From the NCBI GenBank assembly GCA_043228905.1, contig JBHGNT010000015.1, positions 17,050,001 through 17,114,000 of the forward strand: DNA of 64,000 nt. Reading direction: 5' to 3'. The translations under genes were made by a program, and so were the position numbers. The DNA comes from Azolla caroliniana. Taxonomy: Eukaryota; Polypodiophyta. Numbering within the stretch: the stretch's first letter is position 1; every line of letters starts with the position of its first letter. The notes under the pieces were generated by a model. The model was not told where the DNA came from and searched no databases. It saw only the letters and a list, made by a program, of their open reading frames with translations. Shown piece by piece: positions 1-11,475 of the stretch.

Positions 1-1
1 G

Positions 2-1780
2 TACACGTTACAAGTGGAAAATCTTTTGAATGAATGTGGTCAGGTACATAATGCACATAATATATGCACGAGAGGAGATGATGATAAGGATTTGAAAATG
101 GTGGAGACTTCCGATGTATTGGATGTTTTTCTGTCCGAAGAAGAAAGTACAATCTTAAATGCCGAGATCAAAAGATTAAAGAAATGTTCTTTCATTTGTA
201 AGCTATTTGGTGGTAGGCCCAACAGAGGTATGGTTTGTGATATGCTACAAGTAGCTTTAATGGATAAGGTCCCACATATAAAGAGTGTGGATAATATGGG
301 TCGAAATTTCTTTCACATTGAAGTGAACGAAGGGAGTGATGTATCGCAAATTATCAATATGAAATGTGTAGAACTCAAATACGGAAGAGCTCTGTTGTTG
401 GAGTGGCATGCTAATTTCAATGTTATGGATGAGGCTAAGAAAATTGGTAATCCCATGGTGATATCTATGGTATTCCCTAATCTGCCTCGACACTTATATC
501 CGTTGATGCAAAATATTGGGGAGAAGATTGGCACAATTTGTCCTTCCAAGGCATCCATGGTAGACAAAATCCGAGACTCCCCTAAGATTAGGGTGCTTGT
601 GCAAAGTTTGTCCACACTTCCATCCCTAATTAGAGTGCATGATGTGGAGGGAAGATTGATAGATGTGGATGTGGAATATGAGGGTTTACCTGGCCAATGT
701 TTCTATTGTAAAAGAAAGGGCCACATTGCCAAGGAATTTCCAAGGAAGATTAATAGAAATGTAAGGGGGGAGAAGGATATTGGGCTGTTAGATAAGCAAG
801 AACCGATAAGGGAGTCAAGATTGAGCAACCTCATTGGGGCTGAGAAGGCGAACAATAGTGCAAATGGCTGGACTCGTGTTTCGGGACGGAAAAATGGCTT
901 GCAACGAGAAGTAAACACGAATACACCTCATGCAGATTTGAGAAATCATTTTGAAGTGTTGCAAGAAGAGGAGGACCTAGCACAAGACTCAAAGAAAACT
1001 ATTGTTGAAGAGGTGGTAGTATGTACACCTGAGGTCATGTTAAAAAGTGGAACACTTAGACAAGAATCTACCATGGGCTCCCCTTCCTCTATTGGTAAAA
1101 GTGGAAGTATGGGACTGAGAGCAATGAAAGACTGGCTGTGTAATGGGAGATGTCAAGAAAGCTCACCCAACGCTCCTGAAATTAAGTTGCAAGCAGTGGG
1201 AGAAAGAAGTAAGGAGGCAAATGTTAGAGTTCCAATCAAATTTGTTAGGTCAAAAATATTGGAAGGGGACATGTTGGACAAGGGATATAGGTTTAGTCAG
1301 TAAGCTCTCACAAGACTGGCGGATTTGTCACAAGGGGAAGCTCTAGGGCTAAGGGTTTATGTAATTGTTGCTGAACGAAACAAGCTGCCGGCTATAGGCT
1401 TCTCTTTTGATCTAACAGACCTAGAGGTTACAACTAGTAACATGCCACGGATCTCCAACTTTATAGAAGTCAAGGCACACAAATACTTTCGCAGCCTACC
1501 TATCAATTGGAATGGAGATAATTGGAGGTTGATGTGGCTGAATGCTGGAATGATATGCGGGAGTTTTCATAATTCTTGCATTAAAAAACAGATTTTACTA
1601 TGCCTAGAGGAGATGATAGACCCTCTTGATGAGGTGTTGCACTTCCATGAGGAGGAAATGGCTGAAGCTACAAGGCAAGATGTTGTTTTAGGATGGGAGA
1701 GGATCAAGTCGGGAGGTTGGGCATGGGCTCGTGGGGAGGGACTATGTCCGGCTTGGGAGACCTCACAATTGTTCTCATGA
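2..1780 (+). pseudogene. LINE ORF1 (gag-like RNA-binding protein), one internal stop
   Basis: The frame is open from the window edge, so the true start is upstream. It holds a DUF4283-like N-terminal region of about 200 residues and then a zinc knuckle around 690-735 reading C-F-Y-C-K-R-K-G-H-I-A-K-E-F, in which the expected last cysteine is phenylalanine. Proteins of this kind coat LINE RNA. A TAA at 1301-1303 interrupts the frame, which then stays open to TGA at 1778-1780. I therefore read 2-1780 as one ORF1 with a single nonsense mutation, not as two genes. The final TGA overlaps the ATG of ORF2 as ATGA. The part after the TAA has no recognisable domain. Confidence 0.75.
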
Positions 1781-3927
1781 AATTAATCACGTGGAACATA
1801 CAAGGTCTAGGCGGTAGCAAATGTATGTTGGAGAGGAAGAACCTCCGCCAAGAGTTCAAATCCCCTAGCTTTAGGGGGATCCCAAGCATTTTGCTCTTGC
1901 AAGAGCACCATTTGAGTGCGAACAGAATCTCGAGTATTGGCAATCCTCTAGCGGGGGATTAGCATACTATTTGGTCCCCAGCGCAAGGTGAGCATGGTAG
2001 AAAAGGGGGTGTTTGTACATCTATTAAGAATAATCCAGATATAATTGTTGTGGGCCAAGGCACCATCGTGGAGGGACGTGCCATCTATGTGACAATCAGA
2101 TGGCAACAACGTATCATTGGAATAATAAATGTGTACGCGCCCAATTCGACAGCGATGCGGGCCCTTTTTTGGAGGCAATTGGCTGATGGATTGCCGATGG
2201 CAGATGCATGGATCCTCGCAGGGGATTTTAACATGACTATGCACGCAGAAGACAAGGTGGGGGGCATGCATACGGCGGTGCAGGGGTCAGAGCTAGTTGC
2301 ATGGGATTTGTTGATGGGCAGAATGGGAGTGAAAGATGCTTGGTATGTACTAAAAAAGCCTCGGAGCTCATTATGCTTCTCAAGAGCAGGTTGTAATATA
2401 AATGGCTATTGTATGTCTCGCATAGACAGAATATACATAAGCTCGGAACTGGAAAAATATGGCAGCAATGTTGAAATCATCGCAGGTTCAGCTTACTCTG
2501 ATCACATGCCGGTTTCGATTACGTTGGTCACTCAGAGGCTGAACAAAAGGGACTGCAACTTAAGGATTAGTAATAAGCTTTTTGAGGATGTGAAGGTGAG
2601 AAGTAAGATAAGGAGTATATGGGAAAATAATCTAGCTGGTTGTGGTGCTTTGGATAATCTTCAAGGAAAGATTATTGAAACTTCAAAGTATTTGCATGAA
2701 GAGACTAAAAATAGATTAGAGAGATCTAAGGAAAGAGAGGTGAGACTAAGAAGATCGATAGCGGTTGCCCAAAGAATGCTCCAGAAAAATCCCAAGTGTC
2801 TTTGGTCAAGATCAGGTTTGGAGGCTGCCAAAGAAACACTACAGCGGCTGATTGTGTCAAGAAATAAGATGGTATTCAGGAGTTCAGCAGCTTGGTGGAG
2901 CAGGAATGGGGACAAGGTGAACCAACAATTTTTTAAGTTTAAAAAACTGAGCACAATTGGTAACTTCATTCCTAAACTGATCAAGGAGGATGGTTCACTG
3001 TCAGAAGATGTATCGGAGATCATGGAGGTAGTCACATCTCACTATAATGGGCTACTATCAAATAATTATAGTCTCCCAGACCAGCCCTCACTGGCAGAAT
3101 TTGTATTGGAGGGAATGCAACCAAGAATTTCAGAGGTTGCACAAGTTAAGTTGTCAGGGCCATTCTTGGAAGAGGAGGTGTCAGATGCTCTGGCAAGTAT
3201 ATGTAGAACGTCTTGTCCAGGAGACGATGGATTATCAAAAGATTTTTATGAAAAATTTTGGGAAATAATTAAGGTTGACCTGATTGCTGGACTAAATGAG
3301 GCATGGGATGATGGGTACCTCCCTGAACATTTTAAAGAGGGACTAATATTTCTAATTCCTAAGGTAAAGGGTATAGTATCAGATGTGAGGCAATGGAGAC
3401 CGATTACATTGCTCAACACAATCTATAAGATTTTTGCTAATATGCTGGCCAAGAGGGTCAAACCCCACTTACATGCGCTAATTAATGTTGGACAAACATG
3501 ATTCATGGAAAATAGATGTATAATTGATAATGTGTTGACCTTTTGGGAAGCGATTGCCCTGGCGAAGAAAACCAATCAACATATTGCATGCCTCATGCTT
3601 GACTTTGAGAAGGCATGTGATAGAGTACAATGGCCTTTTTTAGACAAAGTTATGGAGCGGTTGGGACTACCCTCAAAATGGAGAGCAGCTGCGTTGGCGC
3701 TTTACAAAGGAAGCTTGAGTAGGGTGTTGGTACTAGGGCAACGGGGCCCATCAATTCCATTATGCAAGTCTGTCAGACAGGGGTGCCCATTGGCCCCCTA
3801 CCTTTATTTATTTATCTCAGAGGCATTCTCTTTCTTTTTAAATAGACCGAATGCAGGAATTCGGGATTTGGTTGTCCCACATGCTTGTAAGGACTTGTTG
3901 GACTCCATGTATGCAGATGACACCATG
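1777..3927 (+). pseudogene. LINE ORF2, 5' part: endonuclease and first half of reverse transcriptase
   Basis: The start is the ATG at 1777, followed by an apurinic-like endonuclease opening (K-L-I-T-W-N-I-Q-G-L). Further endonuclease motifs are A-G-D-F-N near 2220 and S-D-H-M-P near 2500. The reverse transcriptase begins near 3180, with R-Q-W-R-P-I-T-L-L-N near 3390 and M-L-D-F-E-K-A near 3600. The catalytic Y-A-D-D falls at about 3910-3921, and the Copia element begins 7 bp after it. In-frame stops are TAG at 1960-1962 and TGA at 3499-3501, the latter inside the conserved G-Q-T-x-F motif. The reading frame is otherwise constant, so this is a young pseudogene and not random sequence. Confidence 0.9.
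3923..3927. repeat. Target-site duplication CCATG (left copy)
   Basis: CCATG immediately precedes the left LTR and recurs immediately after the right LTR at 9330-9334. Five-base duplications are the norm for Copia integration, so the two LTRs bound a single insertion event. Confidence 0.95.
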
Positions 3928-4217
3928 TGTTGGAGACAAAGTCGTCTGTGCGGAAGATCAAGAAGCATTCGATTGCTGTTGAGTACCTGCGTATGACAGT
4001 TTGTAGGTCGTTGCACAGAGAGACAGAGAGAGAGACAGAGAGGCACAAAAGACTTTGTCTTATTCCATAAAGCAATAATACAACACCCAACCCTACAAAG
4101 AGGTTACAAGGTCACTATATATAGTGACCGACTTAGGGCAACTACCCTTTATGCTAATTACATAAATGGCCAAAACGGGATAGTGTGAATACGTCCATTA
4201 TACACATGTATTCGACA
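3928..4217 (-). repeat. Copia LTR (3' LTR in element orientation)
   Basis: The LTR is 290 bp, with TG at 3928 and CA at 4216-4217. It contains a purine tract of AGAGAGAC type at about 4013-4043 and a perfect 20-bp palindrome with a TATA core at 4120-4139. It differs from the other LTR at about 3965 (C versus A) and within the AG tract (C versus G). Confidence 0.95.
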
Positions 4218-4226
4218 CTCCCCCGT
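4218..4226 (-). other. Polypurine tract of the Copia element
   Basis: On the minus strand ACGGGGGAG lies directly against the 3' LTR. This is the expected place and composition for the plus-strand cDNA primer. Confidence 0.8.
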
Positions 4227-4410
4227 AATGGGCGTATACATGGGTTATCTAAGATTACAGGTATAGACTTAGGTTCTCGGACATATCAGCTTTGTTCGGA
4301 TCGGCAGGGTCCGAAGGCAGAAGACCGAACTGGTCGGGTCGGAACATTTGAAGCCGATCATTAAGGAACTGATGTCGGTTGTCGGGAACCATCCTGCTCT
4401 GTGTCCGGCT

Positions 4411-7400
4411 CTAACCGGACTGGTTTGTCGTTACGCCCATCTGATGCCGAAGAGACCGAAAACGGTCTGCCGAAAGACACTTGGTCATTCCATCTGCGAC
4501 ATTGTCGGTTGTGGATATTTTCTCTAGACCGATTTTCCCTGAAATGACGCAGTCCCGAACGAAGTGATATCGAACGTCGATATGTTTGGAGGCGTTGTGG
4601 TGAACCGGATTTTTCGACAAGGCAACAGCACCTTGACTGTCGCTGTAGACAACTGGAGCCGAGTCATGGTCGACTTGTCGAAACGTGTGCGCCAGCCGAC
4701 CGAGCCACAAAGCTTCTTTTGCTGCGTCGGACGCAGCTACATATTCTGCTTCGGTCGTTGAGGTCGCTGTGCACTCCTGAAGTTTCGACTTCCACGAGAT
4801 TGCTCCATTGCCGAATTTGAAGCAGTATCCGGTTGTTGATTTCCGACTGTCTATACAGCCGGCGAAGTCCGAGTCGGTGTAACCGACTACGCCTGAGGTT
4901 CGGTTCGGACCGAAAAGAATGCCGTGGTCTTTTGTGCCAGCCAGATATCTGAACACATGCTTGACTGCGTTCCAATGCGATCGGCCAGGATTGTGCATAA
5001 ATCTGCTAACGACTCCTACGGCGTGAGAAATATCAGGCCGTGTCGCGACCATCAGGTACATAAGGGAGCCGACTGCCGGTGCATACGGTACCGACTTCAT
5101 ATCTTCCCCCTCCGGACCGGATGTCGGGCAGTCTCGCTGAGAGAGCCGAAGATTCATGGGGAGCGGGGTTGAGGCAGATTTGGCTGATTGCATGTTGAAG
5201 CGTTCTAAGACACGTCGGGTATAGTCGGTCTGAGACAAAAAAAGATGTTGTTTATCGTGATGCCGACTAATCTTCATGCCAAGGATGTGTCGTGCCGGAC
5301 CGAGGTCCTTCATGGAAAACTTCAACCGCAGTTGCCGAATGAGATCGGCAAGTTCGCCCGCGTGGCGTCCAGAAATTAGCATGTCGTCCACGTAAATGAT
5401 GAGGAAGATGGGTGATCCATCTTGAGCTGTGTTGGTAAAGAGACAATGGTCCTCATCGCTTTTTGAGAAGCCGATCGATTGGATGAAGTCGTCGAACTTC
5501 TTGTACCATTGTCGCGGTGCCTATTTGAGGCCGTATAGACTCTTCCTGAGTCGGCAGACTAGATGTGCTTGGCCAGTTGCCACGAAGCCTTTTGGCTGCT
5601 CCATATAAATTTCCTCTTCAAGATCACCATGGAGGAATGCTGTTTTGACATCTAGCTGAATCAGCTCCAAGTTGTCGGCTGCCACTACGCCGAGTAGAAA
5701 ACGGAGGGTTGTCATTTTCACCACTGGTGAAAAAATCTCGTCGAAGTCGACGCCATATTCTTGTCGGAAGCCCTTCGCAACTAATCTGGCCTTGTACTTT
5801 GGGGTGGTCGAATCAGACGTCTCTTTTAGTCGATAAACCCACTTGCAAGGAAGAGCACGTCGGTTCCTAGGTAATTCAACCAGATCCCAAGTCTTGTTTG
5901 CCCGAATGGAGTGCATTTCCGACTCCATCGCCAGATGCCAGGTGGCGGAATCGACAGATGTCGATGCTTCTTCGTAAGACGTCGGTTCGCCGGCGTCGGT
6001 GAAGAAAATTCCAGGAGAATACCTCTCCGGAGGTTGCGACAGTCTCTCGGATCGGCGAGGTAAGATTGGACTGGTCGCATCGGGTATCAAGGTCGGATGG
6101 TCCGAAAGCGGATTGTTCTGCTGTGCCGAGTCGGGGTTGTCCGAGTCGGTAGTGTAAGGTTCAGCTACCCGTGAAGCTGACCGTGTGTTGAGAGCGGGGC
6201 CTTCTTGAAGGGTCGGCACATCGGAAAATGTCACCCTTCGGACTTCGATCGGTTTTTCGACTGATGGATTCATAGCCGACTCGTTGAACACAACGTCCGA
6301 ACTTCGAACGATTTGTCTGCGTTCGGGGTCCCAGAGTCGGTATCCCATTTCGCCGTCGGATCCATATCCAAGGAAAATGCATTTCCTGGACCGAGGTGCA
6401 AGTTTTCGGCGATCATCTTTCGGAATAAGGGCGTACGCCTCGCATCCGAAGATCCTCAGCTTGTCGTAATTCGGCTTACTGCCGATCCATAGTTCCTGAG
6501 GAATTTGAAGTCCTAGAGGTCTACTTGGCGACATATTGATTATGTGTACTGCCGTGAGTAGAGCCTCTGCCCAGAAGCCATCCGACAGTCCCGTTTTGCT
6601 CCGGACTGTGTGGTGCCGTAAATTCACGTCGGATGCCGCGTTGTCGGCAGAATTTGACGAATTCTTCGGATTTAAACTCTCCCCCATTATCTGTCCGAAA
6701 GCATTTCAGCTTTCGGTCGGTTTGATTTTCTACCATAGCGAGCCAATCGGTGAAGATCGAGAAGACCCGATCTTTGGTGCGAATTGGATAAGCCCACACC
6801 TTTCGAGTCGAATCGTCAATAAAAGTGACGAAGTAAGAGGCACCGCCGAGAGACTGATGCGGCATTGGGCCACAGACGTCCGAGTGGACCAAATCAAGAG
6901 GTCTCGTTTCTCTTGGTGCTGATGTCGGGTGTGATGCGGCTGCTTGTTTGCCATACTGGCAATGCTCACAGAATTGATGGTCCGAGAAGGAGAGTTTGGG
7001 GATGTATCCGGCTCTAGATAGGTGCGTGATGCCGGCCTTGCTGAGGTGTCCTAATCTTCGGTGCCATAGTGATGACACAGGAATATCCACCAAAAACAGG
7101 TTACCCTCTCTGAGCGTAACATGTAACGGATACAGGGAGTGTATCTTGGGTCCTCTAGCAAGCAGGAGGTTCCCCCTGTGGAGTGTCCACCCTCCCGAAG
7201 AAAAACCGGCACGAATGCCGTCTTCATCTAGTTGTCCGACTGAGATCAATGGCCTTGAGAGCTCGGGTACATGTCGGACGTTGTGGAGTACAAGTGTAGA
7301 GCCACCTGCAAGGTTGAGCTCTACTGTGCCGATTCCGATGATGTCACAGTGTTGTGAGTTGCCGACTCGAACTGAGTCGGAGTGACGGATCGTATATTGC

Positions 7401-8362
7401 CGAAATTGGGATCGATGAGGAGTCACGTGAAATGACGCGCCCGAATCTAAGAGCCATGTGCTCGATTCTTCAGTCGTGAGTAGAACTTCTGATCCGACTG
7501 GATTTTCGATTGATAGTATATTCGGGTCGTCCGGTAGTACATCAGCTGAGAAGCTGACGTAATTGATCTCCTCATGCCGGCCACTCTTCTTGTTGTTCTT
7601 GTTCTTGAGTGCGCGGCAGTCGGCTTTGATGTGTCCGGGTTTCTTGCAATAGTTGCAGATTCGGTTATCCCGTGACTGGCTCCGTCTTCGCTGATTGTTC
7701 GGCGGCCGTGAGGAATCTCTTCCGCGTATGTTCGATCGGTCTGTCGAACCTTGTACTACGTAAGCGTCGTCTATTGAGTCTTTGGCGAAAGACTTTCTCC
7801 GAGCTGCTTCGGTCAGGATTGCGCTCGTGACTTCGGAGTATTTAACAGCCGTGGTTGACGCGTTGCACACGGTTGTGACGAAAGTTTCCCATGATGAGGG
7901 AAGGCTGCTCATGAGTATCATTGCTCTGAGTTCATCCTCGATTGCCGTCCCCTGTGACGAGATTTGGGAGCTTATGCTTTCGTACTCATTGAGGTGTGCT
8001 TGAACCGAATCGGATTCTTTCATCCGCAAGTTGTGGAGGCGCCGGATCAGAAACATCTTCGTTGCGGCGACCTTCTTTTCGTAAGTGTCCAACAGTGTTT
8101 TCCACAGTTCGAATGTTGTCGTACACGATTGCACCGTAAAGTATACCGATTCCGATAGGTGCATCCGAATCGTGGCGCGGACAATTCTGTCCAGCTTCTG
8201 CCACTCAATTGGTTTGTATCCTTCTGGAGGTTCTTCATTTTCGATGGGATCGATTTGCCCCTTGACTATGAGATAGTCCTGCATTTGTTCCTTCCAGAAG
8301 TTGAAGTTCGATCCATCGAACTTTCGTAGACTCATTTCTGACGAGCCGGATGTTGATGCCAT
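4411..8362 (-). pseudogene. Copia gag-pol polyprotein, frameshifted in integrase with a stop in reverse transcriptase
   Basis: The gag ATG is at 8362. Gag shows a UBN2-like region and a CCHC knuckle (C-N-Y-C-x4-H-x4-C) near residues 234-250. The protease has D-S-G-A near residue 303. Next come a pre-integrase zinc region (H-R-R-L-G-H ... C-E-H-C) and an integrase core with the first two catalytic aspartates (V-H-S-D-V-C and T-D-N-G-G). Just after P-E-Q-N-G, near 6590, a deletion removes the segment that should carry the third catalytic residue, glutamate, and shifts the frame. Integrase C-terminus and reverse transcriptase continue from about 6640 in the new frame. A TAG at 5521-5523 falls between L-Y-G-L-K and A-P-R-Q-W. 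The catalytic Y-V-D-D is near 5385-5396, and RNase H runs to the stop at 4411. Confidence 0.93.
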
Positions 8363-9024
8363 CAAGTTCGGTTTTGGTTGACGAAGCTCGGTTCGGAGTT
8401 GACTACGAACCTTGTTGGAGTGCAGCCAGTTGGCTCACCCGATATCGTTCTAGTCGGATTTGAACCCGAGTCGGTTCGGCTTCGGAGCTTGCTCGAATTG
8501 ACTCCGGTAACTTGAGGGACAGAACCGACTGGTCTTCCCGAATGTTGCCGAGTCGGAGTGAGCCCGGTTCGCTTCGGATATATATGCCGAATACCGATTA
8601 TTGAAACCGATTATCTGGACCGATTCTGCTTCGGGTGGCTGCAGCGACGAGAGAGACAGATCCAACTGATCCTCCCGAATGTCGATCAGCCGGATGAAGC
8701 GCGAATTGGGGTTGTTGTCTTGAGACCGATCTGCACCGAGTGGTTACAACGAGCGGCGAGCAGCGTTTAATGACCTTTTCGGATGCCGTTTAACCGAGTG
8801 GAGCGCGATCGTGTCAATGTTGCACAAGGGGATTTCACCTCGAGCGTTGCGATCACAAGGAACGGAGTACAACCGGCTGGCTTACTCCAAGCGAAGAGGA
8901 TCTAACGCGAAGAGATGCAAGCCTCGTTTTTCTTCTTCTCTCTTCTTCGAATGACGCAGGAAACCGAATGTTGTGCAGGCTGAGACGACAGCCGACAGCG
9001 GATTGAAGGACCGAATACTGTGCA
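8363..9024 (-). other. Copia 5' leader, non-coding
   Basis: About 660 bp lie between the primer binding site and the gag start codon. The stretch is rich in CGG/CGA-type triplets, with no long open frame in the sense direction. It would hold the packaging signal, but I see no specific motif. Confidence 0.6.
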
Positions 9025-9037
9025 GGCTCTGATACCA
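9025..9037 (-). other. Primer binding site for initiator tRNA-Met
   Basis: On the minus strand, three bases inside the 5' LTR, the sequence reads TGGTATCAGAGCC, the standard plant retrotransposon site complementary to the 3' end of initiator tRNA-Met. It primes minus-strand cDNA synthesis. Confidence 0.93.
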
Positions 9038-9039
9038 GA

Positions 9040-9329
9040 TGTTGGAGACAAAGTCGTCTGTGCGGAAGATCAAGAAGAATTCGATTGCTGTTGAGTACCT
9101 GCGTATGACAGTTTGTAGGTCGTTGCACAGAGAGAGAGAGAGAGAGACAGAGAGGCACAAAAGACTTTGTCTTATTCCATAAAGCAATAATACAACACCC
9201 AACCCTACAAAGAGGTTACAAGGTCACTATATATAGTGACCGACTTAGGGCAACTACCCTTTATGCTAATTACATAAATGGCCAAAACGGGATAGTGTGA
9301 ATACGTCCATTATACACATGTATTCGACA
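9040..9329 (-). repeat. Copia LTR (5' LTR in element orientation)
   Basis: This LTR is also 290 bp and is nearly identical to 3928-4217. Transcription of the element would start here, on the minus strand. The TATA-containing palindrome lies at 9232-9251. Confidence 0.95.
9232..9251 (-). promoter_or_regulatory. Palindromic TATA box of the Copia LTR
   Basis: A perfect 20-bp palindrome (half-site GGTCACTATA) is centred on CTATATATAG, and the same palindrome lies in the other LTR at 4120-4139. It is the only good TATA box in the LTR, so I infer it is the core promoter. Symmetry gives both strands the same TATA. Confidence 0.6.
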
Positions 9330-9334
9330 CCATG
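9330..9334. repeat. Target-site duplication CCATG (right copy)
   Basis: This matches 3923-3927 exactly. Removing one copy plus the element restores the LINE reading frame. Confidence 0.95.
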
Positions 9335-11475
9335 CTCTATCTGCAAGGCAATGATGCTAATTTACAGCAGGCTGAAAATCGAATTGAGTTGTTCTATAAA
9401 GCATCAGGTGGGAAAATTAATTGGAACAAAAGTAGAGGGTTTTGGGTAAGTCCAAACTCTTGGCCGAATTGGCAACCTAATGCTGATTTTCAATGGGTTC
9501 CTAATGGAAGGGTTGTTAAGTATTTGGGCTTTTTGGTGGGAATAGAGATTCAGAAAAATCAGTAACTTGAGCAAGTGAAAGACAAAATCAGAAAAAAGCT
9601 TCGGTTATGGGCATCAGTAAAGCTTTCCCTTGCAGGTAGAGTGGTTGTGGTAAACCATATTTTGTTGGCCACCATGTGGCACTCGTTGGCATGCTGGATG
9701 TTAGATAAAGAGTGCATAAAAAATATTAAGGCAATGGTGAGAGGGTTCCTTTGGTCGGGTAGAGACCATGAGACTGCTTCAGCTAAAGTGGCCTGGAGTT
9801 GTTTGATCAAGGCAAAAAGTCAAGGTGGACTTGGGATGGTGGATCCAGTTCACCAAAGTAAGGCTTTACTTGGTAAGCTCTTGGTGCAAAGTCTCCAACC
9901 TGGACCAGAATTGTGGAAATTGCTTCTTAGAGACAAAGTTGAACTCTGGAGTCCGAGGAATGGCGGCCCTTGGAAGGCAAAGATGTGGTGGTTGTTCAGT
10001 CCAGGCCTAACGTTAAAAGAACCTACTAGCATGGAGGATAGGGTGGCCCGCACCATAATGAGGGCCTGGTCAAGTTTAAGAGAGGGGCTGGTCTTAATGC
10101 AGCCAAAAACAATGGAGGAACAACTCCGTCAACCTCTGTTTTGGAACCTTAGGATTCGAAGTGATGATGGTATGATGCTTGGTCAGAAAAAATACTTGCC
10201 ATGGGGAAAAATGGTAGGGTACAATGTTAGTTCAGTAAGAGACTGGGAGGAGTTCAAAAGGAGAAGAAGGGAGGGTCTGGTTGGAAGTCCTAGATTTACC
10301 GGCAGGCTGGAAAAGGTTACCCACTTGATAGATAAGGTTGTTGATGGTTTAGCTAGGCTGAATGAAGAAGAGGGGGTCTGGTTTGGGTGGTTTGTAGGTG
10401 AGGGCGATGCACAAATTATCCGAGGCAGGTGGCCATCTAATGAGTATCGTTTGTGGGGCAACCTAAGTGCTTTGGCAGACAATGCCAGTGGTTGGCAGTG
10501 CGAGTGGCAATGTTGGAAGGTAAGAAGTGGCAAGTAAACCCGGACCCAGGGAAGCTGGAATCTGATCGTAAACTCTGGATAGTTGACAACAAGCCCATAT
10601 GTGATCTGGATTGGGATCCACTAGAGGTGTGGTGGCAGAAACCGGGAACGGACAAACTTGAACGGTTTTTCAAGTACACTACCAAGCTAGGAAGGCAAAT
10701 CATTGGCTCTAAATTGATGGGTGCTGGCCTAACTCGCAATAGTTGGAAGGATAAAGGCACTTCTGATGACTGGTTGAAGTCGTTTTGGAGGAGGCTATGG
10801 GCGTTCGATATGCCAGAAAAAATAAAGCTTTGGTTGTGGCTTCTTAGTCACAAAGCGGTGTCGGTGGGGGAGTGGCTTAGGTGTCGTGGTGGTGAGGCTG
10901 GATGCAAAAGTTGTGGACACCCTTTGGAATCAATTCCTCATTGTTTTTGGAATTGCAGCGAGGCTATTAACATTTGGGGTAGAAGTCTCAGGATAGTGGC
11001 AGCATGCGGAGTGAATGGGAGAGTTGTATGGGGGTCCGTACAAGGGCTGAAGTTAACAGGGGAAGGTTGGGCTGAACAGTTAAACCCCCACGGACATGGT
11101 TTTATAGTGCAGGATGGCAAGGTGTTTCAACAGGCTGGAGTTCGACATGGCACTAACTCAGAATTTTTTGAAGAGATATGGATGATGGTGTCTTGTTTAT
11201 CGGTCTGGCACATTTGGACCAACCGTTGTAAATTTGTTTTTCAACAACAAAAGATCCCTAGCGGTGAGGTATTATTAAATATCTGGTTTGAGTTGGTATC
11301 TTGGTTGCGGGGACGATACGACTCAATTAAGGGGGAATCTGATGCAGCTGAAAGATCTCGATCAAAGTTCTTGCTGAAATGGGATAATTCTCCTATGGTG
11401 GGCAGATCATCATCAGGGCCTCAATGGAACTACCAAGCACCCCGATGGTTGTTTCCGGTTTCCAACAGCGTCTAG
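9335..11475 (+). pseudogene. LINE ORF2, 3' part: rest of reverse transcriptase and zf-RVT domain
   Basis: This continues ORF2 on the far side of the Copia element. The first codons (L-Y-L-Q-G) follow on from Y-A-D-D-T-M across the insertion. The thumb region (G-G-K-I-N-W-N-K-S near 9410) and L-S-L-A-G-R-V near 9625 are typical of plant L1 reverse transcriptases. A TAA stop sits at 9563-9565. Between about 10450 and 10537 the reading frame changes, which indicates an indel. The C-terminal zf-RVT domain follows, with the Cys/His cluster C-K-S-C-G-H-x-x-E-S-I-P-H-C-F near 10905-10950. The frame ends at 11475, followed by a roughly 190-bp 3' UTR and poly(A). Confidence 0.9.

Larger units (their letters stand above)
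3928..9329 (-). mobile_element. Complete Copia LTR retrotransposon, recent but coding-defective
   Basis: This is a full-length Ty1/Copia element on the minus strand, 5402 bp long. It is bounded by 290-bp LTRs that begin TG, end CA and differ at only two positions by eye. Read on the minus strand the order is LTR, tRNA-Met primer site, a leader of about 660 nt, gag, protease, integrase, reverse transcriptase, RNase H, polypurine tract, LTR. Gag resembles the Tork/Tnt1 group, but I have not tested the lineage. Two lesions disable the polyprotein: a deletion with frameshift in integrase near 6590 and a TAG in reverse transcriptase at 5521-5523. LTR similarity says the insertion is recent, so the copy was probably mobilised with proteins from another element. 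Confidence 0.96.
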
